A DNA stretch of 64,000 nt from Bradyrhizobium quebecense (GTDB lineage: Bacteria; Pseudomonadota; Alphaproteobacteria; Rhizobiales; Xanthobacteraceae), in the NCBI RefSeq assembly GCF_013373795.3, contig NZ_CP088022.1:8501501-8565500 (forward strand). The letters are read 5' to 3'. The position numbers and the translations under genes were made by a program. The notes under the pieces are model-generated. The model did no database searches, was not told the origin of the DNA, and saw only the letters and a list, made by a program, of their open reading frames with translations. This document shows, piece after piece, positions 9,370 to 19,650 of this stretch (position 1 is its first letter; each line of letters opens with the position of its first letter).

Positions 9370-10191
9370 CTCATTACGTTCGCGATGACCGGCCGTTTGG
9401 CGGCACGGATCCGCCGGCGGCCCTGTTCTACTACTCACGCAACCGGGCTGGAGAACACCCGCAAAGCCATCTTGCCGGCTATGTCGGCCTCATGCAGGCC
9501 GATGCCTTCGATGGGTATAACCAGCTCTACAAGGCCCAAAGGAAGCCAGCTCCGATCCTTGAAGCGGCCTGTTGGAGCCACGGCCGCAGAAAGTTCTTCG
9601 ACCTGGCGAAATCTGGAGAGGCGCCGATTGCCAGCGAGGCCGTGCGACGCATCGATATCCTGTTCGAGATCGAGCGCGCACCATCAACGGCAAAACGCCG
9701 GAACAGCGGCTTGCGGTACGTCGTGATAAGTCGAGGCCGATCGTCGCCGATCTCGAAATCTGGATGCGTCAGCAGCGAACCTTGCTCTCATCAGGCAACG
9801 ATACTGCAAAGGCGATCAACTACCTGCTCAACCGTTGGGCGGCGTTCACCCGCTTCCTGGACGATGGTCGCGTCTGCCTCTCGAACAACGCTGCCGAACG
9901 AGCCTTACGCGGTGTGGCTGTCGGAAGACGAAATTGGACCTTCGCCGGTTCTGATGCCGGCGGCCATCGCGCCGCCGCCGTCTATACCCTGATCGAAACC
10001 TGCAAGATGAACGACGTTGATCCGCAAGCTTGGCTCGCGGATGTGTTGGCCAGGCTTCCAGATCACCCCGTCAACAAAGTCGCCGACCTGCTCCCGTGGA
10101 ATTGGAAGGCGACCCAACAGTCCAGAGCGGCTGCCGCCTGACCGCCACGGCTGACTGGCGCGCCTGCCCGGGGTGCTGACCGGATGCGTAC

Positions 10192-11355
10192 TACTGAAGC
10201 GTAGCTCCTTCTGCTCAGGGCTGACAACGTGAGGCCAAGCAGGACGTAGCGACGCGCAAGATCGTTCGGCGTCAGTGTGATCCCGTGCGATGCTATCGCC
10301 TCAGGAACGAAGGAGCGGGCCGAGAAAGCGTGGATGATTGACGAAGCCGCGCTCGAATCGACGGCATAGTCCGAGCCGTAGTGATATTGCCCGAAATAGC
10401 TTCTGGCGCCAGCTCCTAATCCTAGCAGGGGCGTTCCCTCGAAATCCGAGTTCTCCTGCCGGTAGGCACGATCGCCAGCGATCTTGGTGAAACGCGTAAA
10501 GGATTCCTAGCGGTAACCCTTGGACGCCATCAGAGCAACATTCTGGTCGTAGACCTCATACTTATCCGCATCAGAGAAGAATAATTCGGGGGCGTGCGCC
10601 TTTGAGGTCATGATGTTTGTCATCGGACGAACAACAACGGGGTAAAGGGAGAGGGTCTGCGACTCGTAGTCGAGCGCGCGGCCAAGCGAAAAGTTCCAGG
10701 AGTCGCGAGTTTGACCACGCAGGCCGTAGATCAGATCAAGATTGACGTGGGAAAACCGTTCCGTCAGCGCTTTGATTCCCGCTTCTGCAGTCTCGACCGA
10801 ATATGGTCTACCTGAGTGCGCAAGCTCGCCGGGTACCATGGTCTGGATGCCCATGCTCATTCGGTTGACGCCAAAGGCCTTCAGGCAATCCAGAAGGTTG
10901 TTGTCGAAAGTGTCTGGCGCGCTCTCGACCGTAATCTCACGTTTCCGGCTTCGTTTTGGAAATGCAGCCTCAAGGGCGGCGAAAAGCTCGCGGAATTGAT
11001 GCTGAGTCAGCAGAGTTGGCGTGCCGCTGCCGAAATAGATACTTACAACCTCTCGATCTCCGAAGTATTCTCCATATCGCGCGATGTGCTCCGCCAATCG
11101 AGCAACATAAGACTCCCCCGTCGCCGGGTTTTGACGCGTTGTCAGGAAGAGCGTGCAGTAGGTGCACCGGTAGCGGCAGAACGGTATATGGATATAGATG
11201 TTGATGTGCTTAGAACGGCTAGCCTGCTCAACGACATCAGTTATGCGAAGTGGCTGCGGAAAAACCCGATAAGCTCGCTTGGAAGGATAGCCATAGACGT
11301 AGGTCGGCAGCTCCTTTTTCGCTATGCTCGTCCGAAGAAAGTCCAGACAATTCAT
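10192..11355 (-). pseudogene. HemN-like radical SAM protein, 5' part with internal amber codon
   Basis: The gene starts at ATG 11355 behind AGGTTAGG. Residues 55-70 hold IYIHIPFCRYRCTYC with the CxxxCxxC cluster motif at Cys60, Cys64 and Cys67, followed by VVSIYFGSGTPTLL and NRMSMGIQTMVPGEL, as in the coproporphyrinogen oxidase-like (HemN/HemW) branch. An in-frame TAG at 10507-10509 falls in the conserved block KGYR-stop-ESFTRFTK, but the same frame stays open for about 100 more residues up to the IS66 insertion at 10191. The gene has two lesions: a nonsense codon and the IS66. Enzymes of this branch catalyse radical oxidations or methylations; the substrate here is unknown. Confidence 0.85.
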
Positions 11356-11436
11356 GACCTAACCTATTGATTGCCAAACCCGGTGAATGCCTGAACGCCG
11401 TCGTTCGCCGAAGCCCACAAGTTCATGGCTTGTGGT

Positions 11437-11466
11437 GATTAGCAGCTTCCATGGAAGCTGCTAATC
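11437..11466. promoter_or_regulatory. perfect 30-bp palindrome upstream of the radical SAM gene
   Basis: The half-site GATTAGCAGCTTCCA is followed immediately by its exact complement, giving an uninterrupted 15+15 palindrome without a loop. It lies about 80 bases upstream of the radical SAM start, so it suits a dimeric regulator site better than a terminator. No known operator is recognised. Confidence 0.7.
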
Positions 11467-11506
11467 TGTAGTCCGTACGGCGTTTTCGTCACTTGTGTTC
11501 ATCGGG

Positions 11507-11570
11507 TCTAGCCGTGCGGCTTACGTGTAAGAGACCAGTCTAGCCGTACGGCTTATATTTAGGAAACCAG
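11507..11570. repeat. two tandem 32-bp repeats with palindromic cores
   Basis: Copies at 11507-11538 and 11539-11570 begin TCTAGCCGT and end ACCAG; they are about 80% identical by eye. Each contains AGCCGTACGGCT or a one-base variant of it, a perfect 12-bp palindrome, and the core CCGTACGG recurs at 11473. Together with the palindrome at 11437 they form a putative multi-site operator for the radical SAM operon. Confidence 0.65.
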
Positions 11571-12087
11571 ACGCCCGCAGATATAACTACACCGGCTGCA
11601 CCCCGAGAATTCCGCCCACTGCTCCTATGAGGAGCCAAAACCGGCCTCCTGAAGTTGCAGATGCTTCTTCAGCAGTTAATTTTGGTCACACCTTAAGCTG
11701 ACATATCGATCTTCATTGTTGCTTCCCTTCTCAATGAGAGGAAGAATCAGTGATGGCCGTCGGCAACTCGTGCCGCCGGGCAACGAGAGACACTCAAGAG
11801 TCGTGCCAACTGTGGGGGAAGAGACCCCGAAAAGCCGTCGTTCATTCTATTCAACAACTTGACTGCGAGCGCAGCACCCCGTCGGTCGAGCATCATGTGT
11901 CGCAGACGCGATAGCCGAGCAACTGAAAGCAGCGCAAGTCACGTCGGGAGAGCTGCAACCGGAAGCGGTGGGGGCGTTGGAAGACCAACGGCGTCGAACA
12001 GCAGGCCGCATGCTGTGACGCCGATGATCACGTAGTGGTCCTCATGTCCCGCGAAAAACCCCGGAACTTCTCGATGCCAGCTACCAT
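11571..12087. other. no gene seen
   Basis: No coding pattern is supportable. A short hairpin sequence (GCTCCTatgAGGAGC, near 11620) is present, with a similar one near 28050. Confidence 0.5.
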
Positions 12088-12571
12088 GTGATCCTCTCCA
12101 AGAGATGTTCTTGCCGCCATGGAGACACGTTCGTCACGGTGAACCTATGCGTGCCGCTCATCCACATCATCGATGTGACCGGAGCAGCTCTCGTCACTGC
12201 GAGCATCAAGCGGGCGCTGTTGCTGGCCACGCTCTACACAATGGAGCAGCCGTTCCATTGTGACCGACTGCGTGAGCGGTTCGATCTTTCGCCGATCGTG
12301 CCCGACGAGAAGGATCGGAGCCGGATCCACAATGTTGTTTTCAATGAACTTTGCGGCGGTTGTCATTTCGGATCAGCAGGACTTTATTGAAATCATCGCG
12401 CGCGGTCGCGCAAGAGGCGCCGATGCGGTCATCCTCGGCTGCACCGAGATCGGCCTGCTGATCGGGCCGGAGCATACACAGCTGTCGCTGTTCGATTCGG
12501 CCAAGCTGCACGCCAAGGCGGCAGCTGACTTCGCCGACGGCAAGCCGCCTGCCGGCGCCGTTTTCAGTTGA
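12088..12571 (+). pseudogene. aspartate/glutamate (amino-acid) racemase remnant
   Basis: The first frame has VPLIHIIDVTGAALV, KRALLLATLYTMEQPF and VPDEKDRSRIHNVVFNELCGG. After a shift near 12360 a second frame has FIEIIARGRARGADAVILGCTEIGLLI with the conserved second catalytic Cys, then a normal end with stop at 12571. These are the central and C-terminal parts of an Asp/Glu racemase-type protein. The N-terminal half with the first Cys is not recognisable, so the gene is truncated as well as frameshifted. Confidence 0.8.
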
Positions 12572-13689
12572 GCCGCACAGAGGCTGTCCCACGATGACAG
12601 CTGATCGAGCGCCACGATATTCGCTCAGCTCTCATTTGCAAAGTTGCGCCGAGGTAGAATAGCATTGATCCGAGATCTGCGCACTCGATGGTGTGTGCTT
12701 GGTAAGTCCGCCCAGACCACTTGCAGTATGAGCCATTTCAGCCCAGTGATCGAAGACGTCGGTTGTCCGAAGCCCGACGTCGGTATCCAGACAGCGCGCC
12801 GAGAGGTGCCGCGATTCGTCAAAAACGGCGGTCGGCGTCACTGGCACGTCGGTTGCTCGATGTGCCGAGCATCCGCTGCGGCGACTATTGCGATCTCGCG
12901 GCACCTGATCTGTGAGTCAGATGAAACTTGCTCGTTCATTTCAAGCGGTCAGCGAGCTGCATCGGAGACGCAGCCTCGCCTGGCAAGCTCTCTATCTTCC
13001 GGTGCGGCTTCGGTCCTGCGCCGAGGATGAGATTGCTCTGTACGGTATCGACGAATGGTGATCCTAAACGTGCTACGCACAATTCGAGCAACTTGCTGTG
13101 AACAGTGCCTCAAGTCGTTCTGGCAAAGGTCCACCTGCGCCGGAGATCGACAGTCCGAGGCTTTGAGGATTGTAGTCATCTGCAGATCGGAGACCGTACG
13201 TAAATGACCATTGAGCCGATCGAGGATAATTGGCGGCTTGAAGAGGAATCGAGGCGACGAGACGAGATCAAAGTCAAGCTCCTTCGCGCGCGATCGGATG
13301 TGGCCAGGTACCAAGCAGAATTGACAGAGCTCGAGCAAACGCCGAAGCGTGAAGACGGCTCATCGATCTGCTCTGGGACACTTCAGCGCACGTGCGCAGG
13401 AGGTCGGAGAGCATAACGTGCGACCACGTCAATTGGAGCCTGTCTTGGATCCCGCTAACCTGCGAGCGGATGCTGGGGGCAGCGTCCGACCGAGCGACAG
13501 CTGGAAGTAGGCTGCCAACCGGGTCTTCGCAACAGGGGCTTGGCTTGGTGCAATGGCTGAGCGGCGTAGAGCGCAAGAATTCGCGCACAAGTGCAAGTGG
13601 CGAGAAGCCAAGCCACGAACGCTCACGCGCGTGACAAGTGTTGGGATCAGCCGTTTTGACCGGCTCATCTTTGTTCGCTCACAAGCAAG
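12572..13689. other. degraded interval without a supportable gene
   Basis: Several frames of 70-130 codons exist on both strands, but none shows a family pattern, a convincing start or consistent codon use. It probably represents decayed DNA between the racemase and polygalacturonase remnants. Confidence 0.45.
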
Positions 13690-13944
13690 GTGCTGTCGCC
13701 GGGTTGCAAGGTTCACGTCTCGCGCCGCCGCGCTCAGACTGAGAGCGGCAATCAGAACGCCCCGCGTTTGATCCAGATCGATCAGGCGCAGAACATCACG
13801 TTCTATGGTGTCACGCTACGCAATGCGCCCAATTTCCACGTCGGGATGAACAGGGTCGGAGGTGCCACCTTTTGGGGGCTCACGATCGGTGCGCCGGCCG
13901 AGGCCCGCAACACCGACGGCATCGACCCTGGCGCAGGCCCATAG
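13690..13944 (+). pseudogene. polygalacturonase (glycoside hydrolase family 28) fragment
   Basis: The block RLIQIDQAQNITFYGVTLRNAPNFHVG followed by FWGLTIGAPAEARNTDGIDPGAGP matches the GH28 core. NTDGID is the signature around the first catalytic Asp of these pectin-cleaving enzymes. The frame stops directly after it, so the DD and GHG catalytic blocks are missing. It is a remnant of a plant cell-wall hydrolase. Confidence 0.82.
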
Positions 13945-14066
13945 GCGCTAAAATAGGATTGCGTGTTGAATTTGTATGTGATTCCAAGAGGGGATGAGAC
14001 ACGAATCGCTTGTGAACGAAGACTTTGCGCGTGTTGTTGCTCGGCTTGGTGGGGCTGAGGCTCTAG

Positions 14067-14913
14067 GTGGTTTGGACTCTAGGGATTTCCTTTTAGGCGC
14101 AAATCAGATTCAAGACTGCTTTTGGGGAGGCAGTCTTGGGTGTGATGGACCGTTTGGTATTGAGCGACGCGGCTTGGGAGCGGATGGCACCGCTGATTAT
14201 AGGTCGCCCCGACCAGAAGGGCTCCACTGGGCGCGACAATCGGATGTTCGTGGAAGGTGTACTTTGGATTGTTCGCACGGGCTCTCCCTGGCGTGATCTC
14301 CCGGAGGCGTTCGGGGGATTGGAACAGCGTGTTCCGGCGCTTCAGTCGATGGAGCATCAAGGGCGTCTGGTGGCGGATCTTCGAGGCGATGTCCGATGAT
14401 CCGGACTTCGAATATCTGATCGTCGATTCGACCATCGTCCGGGCGCATCAGCACGCCGCCGGCGCCAAAAAAGGGGGGCTGAAGATCAGGCGATCGGCCG
14501 CTCGCGCGGGGGGCTGAGCACCAAGATACATATGGCCGTTCGTGGCTTGGGATGTCCCGTACGGTTCGCGCTGACCGCAGGCCAGAAGGGCGATGCACCG
14601 CAAGCTGCCGCATTGATCGAGGGACTACCTGCCGAGGTCGTCATGGCCGATACGGCCTATGACGCCGATCATTTGCGCCAAGCCATCGCCGCCAAGGGCG
14701 CGCTCGCCGTCATCCCCAACAACCCGTCACGCGCACTCAAATACCCGCTGGACAAGCACCTCTATGCCCAGCGTCACCTCGTCGAATGCTGCTTCTCAAA
14801 GCTCAAGCAGTTCCGCCGCGTCGCAACCCGCTTCGAAAAGACCGCCCGAAATTACCTAGCCGTCGTCACTCTCGCAGCCATCGTTCTTTGGATGCGGTAA
14901 GTGTCCACACGAC
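14067..14913 (+). mobile_element. IS5-family, IS427-group element with CTAG target duplication
   Basis: The ends are imperfect inverted repeats (GTGGTTTGGACTCT at the left and GTCGTGTGGACACT as the complement of the right). CTAG flanks both sides at 14063-14066 and 14914-14917. Excising the element and one CTAG restores the IS4 transposase frame, which independently confirms the ends. Confidence 0.85.
14136..14900 (+). CDS. IS427-group transposase (two frames)
   Basis: OrfA-type sequence begins VMDRLVLSDAAWERMAPLI. The catalytic Asp block FEYLIVDSTIVRAHQHAAGAKKG follows, then GGLSTKIHMAVRGLGCPVRF, VVMADTAYDADHLR and the Glu block LVECCFSKLKQFRRVATRFEKT. The change of frame at the A6G6 run near 14467 is where this IS group normally uses ribosomal frameshifting. 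An additional extra G near 14317 (FGGDWN region) breaks the first part, so activity is doubtful unless it is a sequencing error. Confidence 0.82.
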
Positions 14914-17247
14914 CTAGAGGTTGGCGCGCGCGAGACGAAGGCGTTTGTTCGTCCGCGCGAGATCACCAATGGGGTTGATTTGCTGCGGCTGATACTTGCG
15001 TATTGTCTGGGCACGCGGGGTCTGCGGCTGACGGCGGCGTGGGCGACGTCGGTGGGCCTTGTCGGCATCTCCAACGTGGCTTTGTTGTATCGCTTGCGTC
15101 AGTCCGGAGATTGGCTGGCGCAACTGATAGGTCAGGCACTTGCGAGTGGTGCGCCGAAGGCAAGCCGCGGTCGGCTGATCCGCATCGTTGATGCCACGAC
15201 GGTCCCCAAAGCGGGACCGAGGGCGGGCAAAACAACGCAGTGTGGCGTATCCACAGTGCGTCGATGCCGGCGCGGACTTCGTGATCCGCGCGGGCTGGAA
15301 GAGCGCGCGTTGGCTGGATCGCAACGGCAACCTTGTCGGTCTCATCGCAGAGCTGCGCAAGGCCTTGGCAGGCGGCATGATCGATCGACCGATCTGGATA
15401 GAGCGCAAGTCCGGCGCGCAACCGCTTGCTGTGCGCTTGGTCGCGGTCAAAAAGCCGGCGCATGCGGCCGCGGAGGCGCGACGCAAGGCACGCAAGACAG
15501 CCCAGAAGGGAGGCCATCAACTCTCCAGGCAAACGCTTGAGGCCGCTGATTGGGTAATCCTGGCGACCTCGCTCAAGGGCTAGGACTTCACGGCTGCTGA
15601 CGTCATTGCCCTCTACCGGTTGCGATGGCGGATTGAGCGACATCAGCCCCCGAGTCGGTTCTGCAGCGCCTGCCGATTGGCAACGAGGCTGCTGAGGTTC
15701 AGCAGGTGTGGTGCTCGTCCTTGCTCCAATTGCCTAACCAGCGCCCGCGTGCCGTCGACCACGAAGACGCCGCAATCGTAAGTGTTCAGCTGCTGGGTCA
15801 TGCCGCGTGACTCCAGGCGGGCGCCCAGCCTTGCTGCGAGCTCTGCTGCGGGCGTGTTGTTGTATTCCCCCATGGAGTCGTAGCGATAGGCAACCGGCCT
15901 TTCGCGGTCGCGGCGATCAACAAACAGCAACGACCAATGGGTGCCGGGGAGATTCGTAGCACGGGCATTGTTCACTGGCAGGAACAGGAAGTCGGCTGTG
16001 TCGTCACCATTCTGATCATGGACGATGCGCTGGAATGCGCGTAGCATTTCGCTCTCGGTGCCCAAGCGCAGGCTAACAAGGGTTATGAGAGGATCCACGA
16101 ACCGCGTCCGGGCGGCGAGATTCGGATTGTCCCCCCCCCAACTCTTGCGCCAGGAGCTGGTAATCTCTCAGGACATGCTCGTCGCCCAGCCATTCCGTGT
16201 CCTCGAGCACCAGCCCGCGGCCGTGAGACGAGGCTGTCGGACCTAAAGCCCCGATCTGAGCATCGTGGGAGGTGCTCGGAAACGCCGGCACAGAATTAAC
16301 ATCGTCGCGTGATTCAGACGGCGTGGCCGCAGTCAGATCAACCAATGGAGGACCGCCGTAGGTGCTTGAGCGAGCCCTGGCAGTTGATGGTGACGCCGGT
16401 GCTTGCATCTTCCGCCGCGACAACTCCTCGCTCAACCACGCCAAAGCTTCATCGTCCGAGGAGGCTGGCATCGGAGAAAGCCGCTGCGGCGAGCCGAGCT
16501 GTCGAGCGCCATGGTGATGACCCGGTACCGGCCTGGCAAACGGCGGCGCAAAGTCGGGCGGCGGGCTCCAAGCGTTGTCACGCAACTCAAATGATGCGGG
16601 CGAATTCGGATTAACCGCTGCTTCAAGACCGCCATAGGTGTCTGAGTGAACCCTGGCAGAGTGCGCTGGCGATGCTTCCAGGACCGGCCACATACTCCAA
16701 TCAAAGTTGAGCGGCATCTGCGGCGACCAGGTTGAGGCGGACCAGGCAGGTTCCTGCTGTCCAGCTTGGACTATGTCCTGCGCCTGCTCCGGGGGAACCC
16801 CGGGCCACGGTGGGCCGTCTTCCACCATCAAACGCAGATCCTGATTATAACCTTCCGGGAGGACCAATGGCCGACTGACAGCTCGCTGCAGCGCCGTGGC
16901 ATCTTGGTACCCACTCCCCTGCATCGTCGGCTGCGCCTGCCATGGCGATGCACCCAGTTGATGGGTGGGGGCCGACGTCAGCAGGCGACCGCCTGAATTG
17001 GCGATCTCGCTCAGTTGCCGCTCAATGGCAACGCCGTGCAGATTGTCTAGGGTCCTCGGCCTCTTCGCTGGCCTCAATTCAGCTGTGTCATGCTCATCGT
17101 TGATGACGACCTCCTCGCTTGGCAGGAGGTTGCTCTTGGCAAGTGCACCGATCGGCTCGTCCGGGAACTGCTGGCGGTCGGACTCTCCGGGATCCGGTGC
17201 CTGGTCATGGCACGCGGCTGGCTCAAGAGACGACGACGGGCCGGGGG

Positions 17248-18037
17248 CGTCCATCAGCCCCAAAACCAAATCCTGATCGTAGCCTTCCGCAGGAAGCTCC
17301 TCTCGCCTGCTGAAAGCTTGCTGCGACGCGCTGTGCCGCGCAGCGGCGTCGCCGACCCGCCTCGACTCCATCAGAGCCGCGTCTTCGGGATCAGGAATGG
17401 GGGAAATATGGCGATCGAGCTCCATCGCCTTACCGGCCGGCGATTTTCGGAGATGGGCCAGTGCGGCACCGATCTTCCGATTACCACCAGCGTCCTTATA
17501 ATCCTCGACATCTCCATCCAACGCCTTGCCGGAAAGCCGAGCAGCAATGCCCTTCTTGTTATTTTCACGCAGGTAGTCACTGAAACTGTTAAGAACAACT
17601 GCATAGGTACGTACGGTACCTGTCGCAGCTTTGTTTTTGTACTCTTTGATGAGAGCCACGTCCTGGGGATAAGGATTCAGCTTAGCGCGGCCTGCGATCG
17701 GCACGATCCCGCCCGTCGACTGCGAGGTCCGGAGATGACCAATTGCCGTAAGGAGTTTCGCGGGATCACCCTTTCCGATGAACTCGCGCGCATCAATGGT
17801 CAACGACTCGTCGTCGAGCCGAGCAGCAATGCCCTTTTTGTCATTTGCGAAGAGCCAGCGGCCAAACCTGCGAAGAGAACCTGCATAATCCTTAGCGGTG
17901 GCTTCAGCGGCCCCGCCCTTGATGAGGGCCTCCTCAAGCCCCGAAATAAGGGGAGCGTCCTCGGAATAAAGAGGCTGCTTGCTGCGAACCCCAGTTGATC
18001 GAGCCGGCTGCAGCGCCGAGGACGACGGGCCGGGTTC
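17248..18037 (-). repeat. effector tandem repeat, copy 1
   Basis: A 790-bp unit, bounded by recurring sequence encoding QDLVLGLMD. It contains two related half-repeats, each a helical bundle ending in KKGIAARL plus about 40 residues. It is strongly similar to the next two units. Confidence 0.85.
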
Positions 18038-18844
18038 GTCCATCAGCCCCAAAACCAAATCCTGATCGTGGGCTTCCGCAGGAAGCTTCTCTGGCCAACT
18101 GAAAGCTCGCTGCGACGCGTTGTGCCGCGCAGCGGCGTCGCCGACCCGCCTCGTCTCCATCAGGGCCGCGTCTTCGGGATCAGGAAAGGGGGAAATATGG
18201 CGCTCGAGCTCCATCGCCTTAGCGCCGGCCGACGATTTTCGGAGATGGGTCAGTGCGGCACCGATATTCCGATTACCCCCGGCGGCGTCTTTCCTATAGC
18301 TCTCGACATCTCCATCCAACGCCTTGCCGGAAAGCCGAGCAGCAATGCCCTTCTTGTTGTTTTCACGCAGGTAGTCACTGAAACTGTTAAGAACAACTGC
18401 ATAGGTACTGGCGGTACCTGTCGTTGCTTCGTTTTTGTACTCTTTGATGAGAGCCGCGTCCTTGGGATACGGATTCAGCTTAGCGCGGTCTGCGATCGGC
18501 ACGATTCCGCCCGTCGACTGCGAGGTCCGGAGATGATCTATTGCCGTAAGGAGTCTCGTGGGATTACCCTTTCCGAAGAACTCGCGCGCATCAATGGTCA
18601 ACGACTCGTCGTCGAGCCGAGCAGCAATGGACTCTTTGTTATTTGCGACAAGCCAGCGGCCAAAGCTGCGAAGAGAATATACATTGGCCTTGGCGCTGAT
18701 TTCGGTGGCCCCGCCCTTGATGAGGGCCTTCTCAAGCCCCGAAATAAGGGGACCATCCTCGGAATAAAGTGGCTGCTTCCTCTGCCTTCTCAAAACTCCA
18801 GTTGACTGAGCCGGCTGCAGCGCCGAGTGCGACGGACCGGGTTC
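18038..18844 (-). repeat. effector tandem repeat, copy 2
   Basis: An 807-bp unit in the same frame as copy 1, with long identical stretches such as LNPYPKDAALIKEYKNEA and RLSGKALDGDV. The difference in length from copy 1 is a multiple of neither the half-repeat nor a simple codon slip, and reflects small in-frame indels. Confidence 0.85.
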
Positions 18845-19650
18845 GTCCATCAGCCCCAAAACCAAATCCTGATCGTAGCCTTCTGCAGGAAGCTTCTCTG
18901 GCCAACTGCCAGCTTCCTGCGACGCGCGGTGCTCCGCAGCGGCGTCGCTGACCCGCCTCGGCTCCATCAGGGCCGCGCGTTCGGGATCAGGACCGGGAGA
19001 AATATGGCGCTCGAGCTCCATCGCTTTAGCGCCGGCCCGCGATTTTCGGAGATGAGCCAGTGCGGCACCGATCCGCCTATTACCACCGGCGTCCTTCTTA
19101 TAGTCTCCGACATCTCCATCCAACGCCTTGCCGGAAAGCCGAGCAGCAATGCCCTTCTTGTTGTTTTCACGCAGGTAGTCACTGAAACTGCTAAGGGCAA
19201 ATGCATAGGTACTGGCGGTACCTGTCGTTGCTTCGTTTTTGTACTCTTCGATGAGAGCCGCGTCCTGGGGATAAGGATTCAGCTTAGCGCGGTCTGCGAT
19301 CGGCACGATTCCGCCCGTCGACTGCGAGGTCCGGAGATGACCTATTGCCGTAAGGAGTCTCGTGGGATTACCCTTTCCGAAGAACTCGCACGCATCAACG
19401 GTCAACGACTCGTCGTCGAGCCGAGCAGCAATGGCCTGCTTTTTGTTTTCAAAGAGCCAGCGGCCCAATCTAAGAAGATGACCTACATTCTCCTTGGCAG
19501 TGCGTTTGACAGCCCCCCTTTGATGAGGGCCTCCTCAAGCCCCAAAATAAGGTCAGCATCTTGGGAATAAAGAGGACGCCTGCGGGTACCGTAAACCTCT
19601 GCTGACTGGCCAGGCTGCAGCGCCGAGGCGCCTGGCATCGGCCCGCCGCC
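18845..19650 (-). repeat. effector tandem repeat, copy 3 (most N-terminal, frameshifted)
   Basis: The third unit is homologous throughout, but the first part (LYSQDADLILGLEEALIKGG) is in another frame. The run CCCCCC near 19515 has lost the G present in the equivalent CCCCGCCC of the other two copies. Confidence 0.8.

Larger units (their letters stand above)
7253..10141 (+). pseudogene. tnpC: IS66 TnpC transposase, interrupted by IS110-type element and frameshifted
   Basis: The 5' part runs from GTG 7253 to about 8076 and holds the leucine-rich N-terminus, the zinc-binding block (CVCGKCGSERLHKLGE, CRDCEA) and the first catalytic Asp region (HADDTTVPVL). It is cut at GRIWTY by the element at 8077-9378. 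The 3' part resumes with VRDDRPFGG and continues through GYVGLMQADAFDGYNQLY and CWSHGRRKFFDLA. A one-base shift near 9680 (ERARTINGKTPEQRL changes frame) adds a second lesion before the NNAAERALRG block and the stop at 10141. Not functional. Confidence 0.88.
6050..10191 (+). mobile_element. IS66-family element, composite of nested insertions
   Basis: The ends are GTACGCATCCGG at 6050 and its complement ending at 10191. The same 8 bases, TACTGAAG, flank both sides (6042-6049 and 10192-10199), the duplication size expected for IS66. Inside are an IS4-family fragment replacing most of tnpA, tnpB, and a tnpC interrupted by an IS110/IS1111 element. The duplication shows that the IS66 inserted once into an intact radical SAM gene and was itself invaded later. 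Confidence 0.88.
13994..15640 (+). pseudogene. IS4-family transposase, interrupted by an IS427-type element
   Basis: The start codon at 13994 opens MRHESLVNEDFARVVARLGG, then EAL is cut by the element at 14067-14913. Joining the two CTAG copies gives EALEVGARETKAFVRPREITNG and LRLILAYCLGTRGLRL without a break. Later lesions are a deletion near 15230 (after VDATTVPKAGPRAGK), a stop at 15583 and loss of the end beyond ALYRLRWRIE near 15640, where the effector gene begins. Inactive. Confidence 0.82.

Noticed and set aside
10507..10509. TAG as a recoded (read-through or unusual amino acid) codon
   Set aside because: The gene is also cut by IS66, no stem-loop or recoding element is visible, and surrounding genes use ordinary stops.
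16309..19570. Several plus-strand ORFs with repeated sequence
   Set aside because: They mirror the repeats of the effector on the minus strand and have no independent start signals.
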